A stretch of DNA of 64,000 nucleotides. Origin: CAYNFR01 sp964396595 (GTDB taxonomy: Bacteria > Bacteroidota > Bacteroidia > Chitinophagales > Saprospiraceae). The translations under genes and the position numbers were made by a program. The notes beneath the pieces are model-generated. The model was not told where the DNA came from. It did not search any database and saw nothing but the letters and a program-made list of their open reading frames with translations. The stretch's first letter is position 1, and each line of letters begins with the position of its first letter. Shown piece by piece: positions 8,026 through 17,400 of this stretch. The DNA lies in the NCBI GenBank assembly GCA_964396595.1, contig CAYNFR010000011.1, positions 1 through 64,000 of the forward strand, given 5' to 3'.

Positions 8026-9837
8026 TTACATTACTAACTTGCTACTAGAAGCGCGTTTGCGTTCATGTTCCTTCAGATGAATTTTTCTCAAACGAATTTT
8101 TTTGGGGGTTATTTCCACATATTCATCGTCTTCGATGTATTCCATACATTCTTCTAATGACATCTTGATGGCCGGTGCGATTCTCATTTTTTCATCCGAC
8201 CCTGAAGCACGCATATTCGTCAATTTTTTTGACTTGGTGAGATTGACCACTAAGTCCGAATCTCGTGAATGCTCCCCTACTACTTGACCTTCATACACTT
8301 CTACCCCCGGGTCAATAAAGAATCGACCCCGATCTTGCAACTTATCAATAGCATACGCGAATGTATCTCCTGTCTCCATGGCGATCATTGCCCCTTTATT
8401 TCTGGTTGGAATATCACCTTTAAATGCTTCAAATCTGTCAAATCTATGGGCGACGATAGCCTCTCCGGCGGTGAGATTCATCAAGGTAGTGGTTAATCCT
8501 ATCAGTCCGCGTGAAGGAATATCAAATTCAAGGTGTGTGAGATCTCCTTTGGGCTCCATCACTTTTAGTTCACCCTTGCGCTGGACGACAGCCTCAATAA
8601 CCTTGCCCGCGGTAGTATCCGGCAGGTCAATGCTAAGAAATTCAATGGGTTCATGTTTAACTCCATCAATTTCTTTGATGATAACACGTGGCTTACCGAC
8701 TTGTAACTCGTAACCTTCCCTACGCATTGTTTCGATTAATACAGATAAGTGCATTATCCCCCGTCCATAGACATTAAATACATCTGCACTTGCCGTGTAC
8801 TCTAGTCTCAAAGCGAGATTACGCTCAAGTTCTTGCTCGAGACGCTCTTTTAAATGTCTTGATGTGACGAACTTTCCATCCTTACCGAAAAATGGGCTGT
8901 TATTAATCGTAAATAACATGCTCATCGTAGGTTCATCAATCGGAATAGCCGACAATGCCTCTGGTGCGTCTGCATCGCATATAGTGTCACCTATTTCAAA
9001 TCCCTCAATGCCCGTCACAGCACACAGATCCCCATTCTCTACCGAATCTGCCTTAATTTTTCCTAAGCCTCTGAAAACAAAAAGTTCCTTGGCTTTGATT
9101 CTTGTTACGCTGCCGTCGCGCTTGACTAGGCACAACGGCTTTTTAATATCTATACTACCTCTGTGAACTCGACCTATCGCGATCCGACCAATATAGGAAG
9201 AGAAATCGATAGTTGTGATCTGCATTTGTAGTGTTCCCTGATTATCCAAAGGAGGAGCGATATGCTCAATTATGGAGTCCAGCAAGTAGGAAATATCACT
9301 AGCCGGCTGACGCCAATCTTCTCCCATCCAGTTGTTTTTAGCTGACCCAAATACAGTAGGAAAATCTAGCTGTTCCTCGTGCGCATCTAAATTGAACATT
9401 AAATCAAATACTTCTTCTTGCACTTCGTCAGGGCGACAATTTTCCTTATCGACCTTGTTTACAACCACTATGGGCTTCAGGCCCAATTCTATCGCCTTCT
9501 GCAACACATATCGTGTCTGTGGCATCGCCCCTTCAAATGCGTCTACCAGCAATAGCACACCGTCTGCCATATTTAATACACGCTCTACTTCTCCACCGAA
9601 ATCCGCGTGACCCGGTGTATCCAGTAGATTGATCTTATAACCCTTATATTGTACAGAGATGTTTTTGGCAAAGATGGTAATGCCTCTCTCACGCTCGAGA
9701 TCGTTGTTATCAAGTATTAATTCTCCTTCTGGGAGCTTCTCTTCTCCCATTTCACAGAAATGTATAATCTTATCAACGAGTGTTGTTTTACCGTGGTCAA
9801 CGTGCGCGATTATCGCGACATTACGAATATTCTTCAT
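8026..9837 (-). CDS. Translational GTPase TypA/BipA
   Basis: A 603-residue ribosome-associated GTPase related to EF-G, needed for 50S assembly and stress or cold growth in other bacteria. The G1 motif is 'AHVDHGKTT' (11-19), switch I contains 'RERGITI', G3 is 'DTPGH' (73-77) and G4 is 'NKVD' (127-130). The BipA-specific C-terminal region shows 'RGLIGLTTTLMNL' and 'DIPTRNKGAMIAMETG'. Length and domain order match the family. The ATG at 9837 is preceded by a TATTTTCG -7-like element 22 bases upstream. It appears to be monocistronic. Very confident. Confidence 0.97.
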   Translation of the reverse strand: MKNIRNVAIIAHVDHGKTTLVDKIIHFCEMGEEKLPEGELILDNNDLERERGITIFAKNISVQYKGYKINLLDTPGHADFGGEVERVLNMADGVLLLVDAFEGAMPQTRYVLQKAIELGLKPIVVVNKVDKENCRPDEVQEEVFDLMFNLDAHEEQLDFPTVFGSAKNNWMGEDWRQPASDISYLLDSIIEHIAPPLDNQGTLQMQITTIDFSSYIGRIAIGRVHRGSIDIKKPLCLVKRDGSVTRIKAKELFVFRGLGKIKADSVENGDLCAVTGIEGFEIGDTICDADAPEALSAIPIDEPTMSMLFTINNSPFFGKDGKFVTSRHLKERLEQELERNLALRLEYTASADVFNVYGRGIMHLSVLIETMRREGYELQVGKPRVIIKEIDGVKHEPIEFLSIDLPDTTAGKVIEAVVQRKGELKVMEPKGDLTHLEFDIPSRGLIGLTTTLMNLTAGEAIVAHRFDRFEAFKGDIPTRNKGAMIAMETGDTFAYAIDKLQDRGRFFIDPGVEVYEGQVVGEHSRDSDLVVNLTKSKKLTNMRASGSDEKMRIAPAIKMSLEECMEYIEDDEYVEITPKKIRLRKIHLKEHERKRASSSKLVM

Positions 9838-9859
9838 AAATAGTTTGCTAAAAAAGTCG

Positions 9860-9867
9860 CGAAAATA
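9860..9867 (-). promoter_or_regulatory. -7-like element TATTTTCG upstream of typA
   Basis: Matches TAnnTTTG at seven of eight positions and is followed by CG. It leaves a leader of about 20 bases before the ATG at 9837. Confidence 0.35.
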
Positions 9868-9913
9868 AGCTATTACAGATGATATAAAGGAAAAAGATTA
9901 TTAACGGGTAGTA

Positions 9914-11059
9914 CTAACGCGTAACCATATTGAATAACCAAAAAGTCAACATCCCCCAGGCTGTTCCGGTAACCATACTGAGTATCGCTAACAAAATAGC
10001 ATGAGGCATCCATTTTACTTCATAAGCTGCGGTTACTGCTGGCGTCGTAGAGATTCCTCCTAGATTGGCCATGCTCGCTATAGGAACCCATGCCATATGA
10101 ACTTTTAAAAAATAGGCAAGCATCAGCATAAAAACAAAATGCAATATCAACCATACCAAGATCACCACCACAAACAATATCGGCAAACTGAAATTGGAAA
10201 AATTCAGCCTCAGCCCCAATATCGCCATGATCAATACGATCAATACTCCCCCCATCTTCAATACCAATGCATGATCCCAGCCTTTGACAAAATTGCCCAA
10301 GGCAAGACCCAACAAGGATAATGTGATGATCTGCCATAAAAAAGATGCTATTAATAGCGGAATTAACAATCCTGAGGCTATCACCACACCAAGGGTCATC
10401 ACTTTGGAATAGCTGCGTAAGTTATTACCGGATAAACGCTCACTCTCACGTGGCCGTTCTCCTTTGATTTTAAAGGCTTGATTAATTCGATCGCTTTTCT
10501 TGATAAACTGAAACATCAATATCGTCCATATATTGACCAATACATTGTCAATAATCAACACAGCTAAAAATAATCCTTCCGGACACTCGGTGAGTTCCTT
10601 TAGAACCAATTGGCTAGTGCTACCCCCTATCCAGCTGCCGACGATGGGAATCAATCCTCTCCAATACTCCTGATCAAATATCAGCACATTTGTGGGCTCA
10701 TGAACCCCGGCTAATATCACACTGATTAGTACCGGCAAGGTGGCAATCACCATAGACCCACCGGCAAATAGAGCTATTGGGCGCCAGCCCACTATCTTCA
10801 ATTGCTCGATAGACAAGGCACTCATCACGCTGACTATTGCCAATGGAATAATAATAGATCTGCTCCACTTATGTAGTGCAACTTCTGACAAGTCCCATCC
10901 GAATGTATGCGTAAAAAAAGCCGGAATCACATACGCGAACAATATAGCCGGAAACCAATCTAACATAGATTTCACCCATCGGCGTTCAAGTTTGTCCACC
11001 TTAAGTACAAAAATCACTGTACCGATAACAATCAGCGTAGCAATCAGTAGTGTATACAA
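9914..11059 (-). CDS. DUF819 family integral membrane protein
   Basis: A 381-residue, highly hydrophobic protein with about ten to eleven membrane segments. The sequence fits the DUF819 family: 'MLDWFPAILFAYVIPAFF' near the N-terminus, 'IVGSWIGGSTSQLVLKE' in the middle, and 'ANLGGISTTPAVTAAYE' near the C-terminus, where the Gly/Ser-rich re-entrant-like loops recall ion-coupled transporters. Substrate unknown. It begins at a TTG (11059) three bases after the stop of the S9 peptidase gene, with no ATG available before the first membrane segment. It is therefore read from the peptidase mRNA. Import of dipeptides or amino acids released by that peptidase is possible but only inferred from the operon. 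Confidence 0.85.
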   Translation of the reverse strand: MYTLLIATLIVIGTVIFVLKVDKLERRWVKSMLDWFPAILFAYVIPAFFTHTFGWDLSEVALHKWSRSIIIPLAIVSVMSALSIEQLKIVGWRPIALFAGGSMVIATLPVLISVILAGVHEPTNVLIFDQEYWRGLIPIVGSWIGGSTSQLVLKELTECPEGLFLAVLIIDNVLVNIWTILMFQFIKKSDRINQAFKIKGERPRESERLSGNNLRSYSKVMTLGVVIASGLLIPLLIASFLWQIITLSLLGLALGNFVKGWDHALVLKMGGVLIVLIMAILGLRLNFSNFSLPILFVVVILVWLILHFVFMLMLAYFLKVHMAWVPIASMANLGGISTTPAVTAAYEVKWMPHAILLAILSMVTGTAWGMLTFWLFNMVTR

Positions 11060-11062
11060 TGC

Positions 11063-13123
11063 TTATTTGAGTTTGCGATCGAAGAAATCAGCAGAGGCGG
11101 CAAAGATCCTGAACCAAGATCGATAGCGATAAAATCCATGAATCTCATCCGGCAAGACTAATAATTCATGATCAACAGATCTATCCCTGAGTCTTCGTAC
11201 CAGATCGACTGACTGACCAAACATAACATTACGATCATCATCCCCATGAACGATTAATACAGGTGACCGCCAACTCGAAATGTCCGCCACCGGCGACGAA
11301 GCATATGCCAATGCCATATCAGACTCTCCAATGCCCCAGCCTCCACCCGGGCTAAAATCTCGCGCGCGCCATGCCCAGTCATGCACACCATGAATATCAA
11401 CCCCTGCTTTAAAAATATCGCTATTGCGAGCAAGTCCCTGCGCCGTCAGTAGTCCACCATAACTACCACCCCATAGTCCTATCCTCATGGGATCGACGTA
11501 AGATTGCTGCTGAAGATATTGTGCCGCTGCTACGATGTCTTGATATTCCGAAGCACCTCTCGGGCCTTGATTAGCGGCTCTGCGAAAATTCCGACCATAA
11601 CCGATACCCGCTCGATAATTCACACTTAAGACAGCATATCCATTGTTAGCCAGATATTGATTGAAGGCATAGGAGTTTGCATAATAAGCGCCATAATGAT
11701 AACCGAGCAACATTTGCCTGATAGGCCCTCCATGCATAAACAATACGCCCGGCTGTCTGATTGTCTTGTCTTTGACAAATAGCTGCCCATGGATCAATGT
11801 GCCATCAGCCGCTCTGAAGGTCACTTGCACCGGCTCCACATGCAATGCCGCCCCGATACGATCTTGTGGATCTGCGCCCATAACCATTGCTGACTCACTC
11901 ATCGCTCCTAGCTTTAATCTAGCAATACGTGTAAAGAAGTTATAGCCGCTTTCGCGAAAGACGATGGTGCCATCACTCAGAAAAACAGGATCAGTTTCTA
12001 TGTTTACAGAGCTAGTCCTCTCAACAAAACGAGCCGCATTCAGATCATAAACAAATAAATCCCTCCTGTCTATATCATCTTTATTTGAGCTGAAAACGAC
12101 CGTACTCCCATCCGGTGACACATCCATAAACTCTATCTCACAGTCTCCTGACAAGACTGCTCGAGGCGTAATGCCATTGGCATTAGTGTGATAGATTTTC
12201 ATAAACCCCTCGTGTTCTGAATAAAACAGAATATGACCTGCCTCAGTCCAACTGAGCGGTGCGGATGGATAATATTGAGAAAAACCACCAGCATCGCCAG
12301 TGCTTTTCCAGATGACCCGTGATTTGTCAGCACGTACATTATGAATCAATATTTCGAACGGCACACCTCCTGTAAGATTAGGAAGTTCATCTTTCTTGGA
12401 TCCTGGTTGCCTAACAAAGACCACCTCTGTTCCATCCGGCGAAAAGCAAGGAAACATATCCTTGTCAACCGAAGGCGATAACCAATTAACATACCGCTCT
12501 CCCAGTGTATAATGCCCTATAAAACTATGTCCACCCCGATTGCTGGAAAACACGATAGAGCGATCATCCGGAGATAAGCTTATATGCGATACAGCACCGC
12601 GATTCGTAAGAATAGTAGATATCTGCGAAGTGTTGAGATTTATTGTCAGTATACTCTTAGCTCGTGCAATCAATCCAAATTCGCCATTGGCGGCGAGGAC
12701 TATATTCGAAAAATCACCCAAGGTGTCCACCCTTGATCCATCTTCGACAAACCTGACTAATATCTGTTTCGGATACTCGGCAAGTCCTGCGGGGTTTGCT
12801 GTCACTCCTTCGCGATTTGGACCCGAACCAATGGTGGCGTAAATGCCGCGACCTGCCCTATCAATCCCTTTGAGAGAGACCGGAAGGCCATCATCAGGTG
12901 AGTAGCTCCATATTTCTCTTGCGATGTAAGAGGGGGCACTTGCTATGTAAACCTTTAAAGACCCGGCCGTATTTTCTACCCATGCCACCTTTGTACCATC
13001 TGCATCCTTTATTAATTCAGTTGCATATGGGGCCGATAGCATCTCCTCAAGTAATGCCACCTGAGCAATGAGATTGTAATAAAAAAATATCGCTAAAAAG
13101 ATGATGCTTAATGCGTGCTTCAT
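11063..13123 (-). CDS. S9 family peptidase (prolyl oligopeptidase / acylaminoacyl-peptidase type)
   Basis: A 686-residue exported serine peptidase. The N-terminus (to about residue 20) is a signal peptide. Residues about 25-410 form a TolB/PD40-type beta-propeller with repeats such as 'SLSPDDRSIVFSSNRGG' and 'DVSPDGSTVVFSSN'. The C-terminal alpha/beta hydrolase carries Ser554 in 'WGGSYGG', Asp630 in 'HGDDDRNV' and His662 in 'EIHGF'. It likely cleaves short peptides in the periplasm. The gene is followed at three bases by the DUF819 protein. Family and catalytic triad are clear; exact specificity is not. Confidence 0.93.
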   Translation of the reverse strand: MKHALSIIFLAIFFYYNLIAQVALLEEMLSAPYATELIKDADGTKVAWVENTAGSLKVYIASAPSYIAREIWSYSPDDGLPVSLKGIDRAGRGIYATIGSGPNREGVTANPAGLAEYPKQILVRFVEDGSRVDTLGDFSNIVLAANGEFGLIARAKSILTINLNTSQISTILTNRGAVSHISLSPDDRSIVFSSNRGGHSFIGHYTLGERYVNWLSPSVDKDMFPCFSPDGTEVVFVRQPGSKKDELPNLTGGVPFEILIHNVRADKSRVIWKSTGDAGGFSQYYPSAPLSWTEAGHILFYSEHEGFMKIYHTNANGITPRAVLSGDCEIEFMDVSPDGSTVVFSSNKDDIDRRDLFVYDLNAARFVERTSSVNIETDPVFLSDGTIVFRESGYNFFTRIARLKLGAMSESAMVMGADPQDRIGAALHVEPVQVTFRAADGTLIHGQLFVKDKTIRQPGVLFMHGGPIRQMLLGYHYGAYYANSYAFNQYLANNGYAVLSVNYRAGIGYGRNFRRAANQGPRGASEYQDIVAAAQYLQQQSYVDPMRIGLWGGSYGGLLTAQGLARNSDIFKAGVDIHGVHDWAWRARDFSPGGGWGIGESDMALAYASSPVADISSWRSPVLIVHGDDDRNVMFGQSVDLVRRLRDRSVDHELLVLPDEIHGFYRYRSWFRIFAASADFFDRKLK

Positions 13124-13229
13124 ATTGAGATAAAGTTACTTGCGCTTAAAAATATAATTAATAATCTAATTGGGCTTTTATTCTACATGCAGAATAAAAT
13201 TGAATGCATTTTAGACGAATCTCATTGAT

Positions 13230-13237
13230 TACTTTCG
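13230..13237 (+). promoter_or_regulatory. -7-like element TACTTTCG of the EamA gene
   Basis: Seven of eight match to TAnnTTTG, followed by C. It leaves a leader of about 20 bases before the ATG at 13260. Confidence 0.35.
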
Positions 13238-13259
13238 CCACGACAATACATGCTATCAG

Positions 13260-14120
13260 ATGACCGTCTTGTCTCAACTATCAGATAAACAGTACGGCAT
13301 ACTGGTGTCTATAATAGCTGCCTTGTTATGGAGTACAGGAGGTCTGGGAATAAAATTAGTGCCGGAAAATCCATCCACTATCTTGTTTTACAGATCCTTG
13401 TTTGCTGGGATCGTGTTTCTGATCATTTTTAAAAAACAGGCTTTTAGGATCAATAGATATTCTATCAGCGGCAGCATATTGTATCTCGCATTACTCTATA
13501 CATTTGTCAATGCCACTAAGCTCACGACCGCAGCGAATGCCATTTTTCTTCAATATACAGCACCGATGCTCGTACTATTACTAGAACCAAAAATGCTAGG
13601 TACCACATTCGAACGAAAGGATGGAATTACAGTAGCCTTATGTCTGCTAGGGTTGGGAATGTTCTTATTCGAAGATTTTAGCGTATCTGGTCAGCTTCTC
13701 GGCTTGACCTATTCATTGATCAGTGGTGTGGTACTTGCCATTTTTCTGATTGTTCAGAAAGCCAATCGTTCAGAACATGCTGAAACATCCATCATGCTGG
13801 GCAATATGTGGGTGATGCTATTTGTATTTCCTTCGACCAATTTTGAAGCCATTTATTCTTGGTTTAATTTTTCTGTACTCGCCTGGCTGGGTATTTTTCA
13901 GATAGCCTTGGGTTATGTATTTTTTATTCAAGGCCAACGCAGATTGAAAGCCATAGAAAGCTCAATTATTGCCTTTATAGAGCCGATTTTTAATCCTATT
14001 TGGGTATTGATAGGCTATGGAGAAAAGCCGGGGATATTTGCACTAATAGGTGGTTCTATAATTCTAATCACATTAATCCTCCGTACCCTCCATCAATCTA
14101 ATCCGAGGTATCTTCACTAG
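13260..14120 (+). CDS. EamA/DMT family transporter (RhaT-like)
   Basis: A 286-residue inner-membrane protein with ten predicted membrane helices in two five-helix EamA repeats. The first repeat has 'SIIAALLWSTGGLGIKL' and 'FYRSLFAGIVFLIIF'. The second has 'YSLISGVVLAIFLIVQKANR' and ends in 'ESSIIAFIEPIFNPIWVL', the usual Pro-containing loop of the drug/metabolite transporter superfamily. It probably exports a small metabolite; the substrate cannot be predicted. It is a single gene, divergent from the S9 peptidase operon, and its 3' end runs into repeat-rich DNA. Confidence 0.92.
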   Translation: MTVLSQLSDKQYGILVSIIAALLWSTGGLGIKLVPENPSTILFYRSLFAGIVFLIIFKKQAFRINRYSISGSILYLALLYTFVNATKLTTAANAIFLQYTAPMLVLLLEPKMLGTTFERKDGITVALCLLGLGMFLFEDFSVSGQLLGLTYSLISGVVLAIFLIVQKANRSEHAETSIMLGNMWVMLFVFPSTNFEAIYSWFNFSVLAWLGIFQIALGYVFFIQGQRRLKAIESSIIAFIEPIFNPIWVLIGYGEKPGIFALIGGSIILITLILRTLHQSNPRYLH

Positions 14121-14128
14121 TGTCTATT

Positions 14129-14150
14129 TCTGCGTATATCTGCGGGCGTA
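14129..14150 (+). repeat. TCTGCG dispersed repeat, copy 2
   Basis: Two TCTGCG units followed by GGCGTAAACATT. It starts nine bases after the EamA stop codon. Confidence 0.55.
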
Positions 14151-14176
14151 AACATTCCTTCCTCTGAAATGAATAC

Positions 14177-14221
14177 ATCAGCGATCATTTGCCTTATCTG
14201 TGTCAACAGCGGGCTATATTC
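14177..14221 (+). repeat. 45-base direct repeat, left copy
   Basis: Begins ATCAGCGATC and ends GGGCTATATTC. It differs from the copy at 14355-14399 at a single base (CAACA against CATCA). The two copies start 178 bases apart. Confidence 0.85.
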
Positions 14222-14297
14222 TATCGAACACAGATTGCGCGGATTGAAAGGATTTGCACAGATTTTTATCAACCGCCAGATCAATTTTCTGAGATAA

Positions 14298-14329
14298 TCT
14301 GCACATAACTGTGGGCGTGAAAAAAGTCC
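14298..14329 (+). repeat. TCTGCG dispersed repeat, degenerate copy 3
   Basis: TCTGCACATAACTGTGGGCG resembles the other tracts with several substitutions and keeps the GGGCGT ending followed by an A-rich stretch. It lies between the two 45-base direct repeats. Confidence 0.4.
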
Positions 14330-14354
14330 GCACATAGTCTTGATCCATGATTAT

Positions 14355-14399
14355 ATCAGCGATCATTTGCCTTATCTGTGTCATCAGCGGGCTATATTC
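14355..14399 (+). repeat. 45-base direct repeat, right copy
   Basis: Second copy of the 14177-14221 sequence, one mismatch. Its right end abuts the 3' end of the giant surface-protein gene. Confidence 0.85.
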
Positions 14400-14426
14400 G
14401 AAGGCTCTTCGCCTATTCGAAGAATT

Positions 14427-17400
14427 CTACCTGATCATAGTCACAGAACCTCTGAAATAATCTGTGCGATCTAATTCATAATCATCTGAGAATCTGATCT
14501 TCAAACTGTAGGTGTAAACACCAACGGCTGCCGGTGATTCATTGAAATTACCATCCCAGGAGTCGTTAGGATTGTTTGAGATAAACACTTTATTCCCCAT
14601 ACGGTCAAATATCTCTAAGACATATTCATGCACGACAGCGCTTCTAGAAATACCAATATCGAAGAAGTCATTGGTATTATCACCATTGGGAGAAAAGATG
14701 TCGGGAATAAACAGACTTAATCGGGCACATTCCCGATTGCTGATAATGATTGCATCTGTGAAAATACATCCATTTGAAGAGACAGCAGTAGCAACAATCT
14801 GTCCTAGCGTATTGGTTGTAATAACATTGCCGGTCTGTCCGGTTGACCAACTCACCGTCACATCCGTACGCGGAACACTAAGTACTAAAGGCTGATTATC
14901 GCATGTAGCAATATCGTCTCCCAGGTTAAAAAAAGGTAAATTTTCTACTGTTATACGTCTAGAATCACTGAATGTACAGCCATTAAGATCTGCAGTGGCA
15001 GTATAAGTACCTGTACGATCGACGATAATGCTCTGACCCGTCTGTCCTGTACTCCATCTTATATCACCATTGCCGCTAGGCACTGATAAGCTTATATCCT
15101 CTCCTTCACATATTGTCTCGTCCGGGCCGAGAGAGAAACTAGGTGTCGGACTAGTCATAATATGTATCGATTGTGTTGTGGCACAACCAGCGGGCCCCGC
15201 CCTAAGCGTGTATGTACCGGCAGTCTGCACTTCGATATCCATCGTCTGTTGACCACTAGACCAAGAGAAGATAGAGGCATTAGTAGCGGGTCTGATAATA
15301 AAGCTACTGCCATCACAGATAGTTGTATCGCGCGGAAGCGTCAGATCAGGTCTGTCGGTAACCGAAAGCACCACAGTATCACGAAACAGACATCCAGCTA
15401 GATCTGTCTCTGCCCAGTAAATACCAGCCATATCTACCGTGATACTGCCACCTGTATTACCTGTACTCCATAAAATATTGCTTCCCGGACTAGTAACTGT
15501 CAAGGGCAAACTCTCTCCCATACAGAGTACTTGATCACGCGGACCTAGATCAAAGGAACCTATCGGATTAACTACAACGCTTACTTCATCAGAAGATTCG
15601 CAAGCGTTGTCATCACGTACTGTCACGCGATAAGTGCCCGCTTCTGTCACGTCAATCATTGAACTGGTAGCACCCGTGCTCCAGAAGTAGTTCAGCATTC
15701 CGGCAGCTTGACCGAGATTAATACTCTCCCCGGCACAGATAGTTCTATCCATACCCAGATCTATAACCGGTAAGGGGGCAAAACTCACGATTATATCTGC
15801 ATCACTTATACACGCCCCTTGTGTTATGTTGACAGCATATGTACCATCAGATATCACGTCAATTAAGGGTGTCGTTTCGCCTGTAGTCCACAGGTATTGC
15901 GCATTGGGGATCATTTGGCCGATCGTTTCTACATTGCCCTGACAGGATACAATATTATCTCCGAGATTAATTACCAATGCGGGTTGAACATCGATTCTTA
16001 TAGAATCAGAAAAAGCACATGCACCGCGCTGCCCGATGAGCGTATAATATCCAGCATCTCGTATGGTACCTTCGGTCATGGGATCAGGGATAATATTCCC
16101 TATCCATTGGTAAATTACACCAGAAATACGATTCCCTAAACTTGTCAATGATATCTCGTCTCCTTCGCAGATAATGCGATCATCGGGCAACATTACTTCA
16201 AAACGAGGGTCTACACTGATGACGACAGAGGCACTCTCCACACATCTATCGGTACCAACTTCTACTGTATAAGTATCTCCTGCGGTTACTACTATTTCAG
16301 GTGTGGTCCTACCGTCGCTCCACACATAATTAAGCTCATTGCCGATGAAGGCATTCAAGGTGATTGACTCTCCTTCACAGATCGATCTATCATCACCAAG
16401 ATTTATATCGTCAATCGTAACATAACGCACGATTACTGTATCTGAATCCTCACATGCTCCGCTTATTGCATTTAGTATATACGTTCCTGAATTATTCACA
16501 TTAATGGACGAGGTGGTTGCTCCTGTGCTCCAGATATATTCAGTGGCAGTGGCATTTGTTGACAGAACCAGCTCTTCACCTGCACACAAGGTGGTATCAG
16601 GGCCTATGGACAAATTGATAGTCGGATCAAAAACAACGTTTACACTTGCTTCACGCGAGCATCCACGATCCTCAACTCGCAAGATATAGACATCGCTCGT
16701 GGACACAGATAAAGTCTGACCTTGACTTCCATCAGACCAGATAAAGCCGCCCATGATTGATGGTGCTTGTAGTACCAATTCCTCCCCATCACACAATGTA
16801 CTATCAGGCCCCAGATCAAAGTCAGGAATCACCACATAACTGATCGTCTGCTGAGTATCAATTCTGCAGTGCCCATTTTCAAGTCTTACTTCATATCTGC
16901 CTGGTTGCGAAACATCAATGGTCCGATTCATATCACCGGTGGACCAAATATAATTAGCTGCCACCCCGGCATCTAAGGTCAATGCCACCCCTTCACACAC
17001 AAGGGTGTCACCACCCAAGTTTACTTCCGGCAGTCTGTCGATTACAACATTTATTTCATCCGTCCCTTGACAGCGACCATCAGATATGGTCAGCCGGTAT
17101 AGCCCGGAAACTGTCGGAACAATACTCAGGGTGACTTCACCCGTAGACCATAAAAGATCAAATCCGGTAATTGGGCTGACTAGGGGTAATATATCGCTCT
17201 CACAATGACGTCTATCTGCACCAAGATCCAATGGAGGCAATGTAACCACATTTACGGCCACGCTGTCGCTGACGCGGCAAGCTCCTCTTTCGCCCAGCAA
17301 AGTATAAACACCGGAAGTGCTTACCGTCCTTATGGCATCTGTACTGCCATCTTCCCATAGGTATCTATCCAGACCTGCAGTAGCTGTGAGGGTTAATGTC

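Larger units (their letters stand above)
14121..14426. other. 306-base repeat-rich gap
   Basis: It lies between the converging EamA gene and the giant T9SS type B gene. It holds a TCTGCG tract at 14129, a degenerate second copy at 14298, a near-perfect 45-base direct duplication (14177-14221 and 14355-14399), and TTCGAA sequences near 14397-14422. The minus-strand frame across it is made of repeat sequence and is not a gene. Confidence 0.65.
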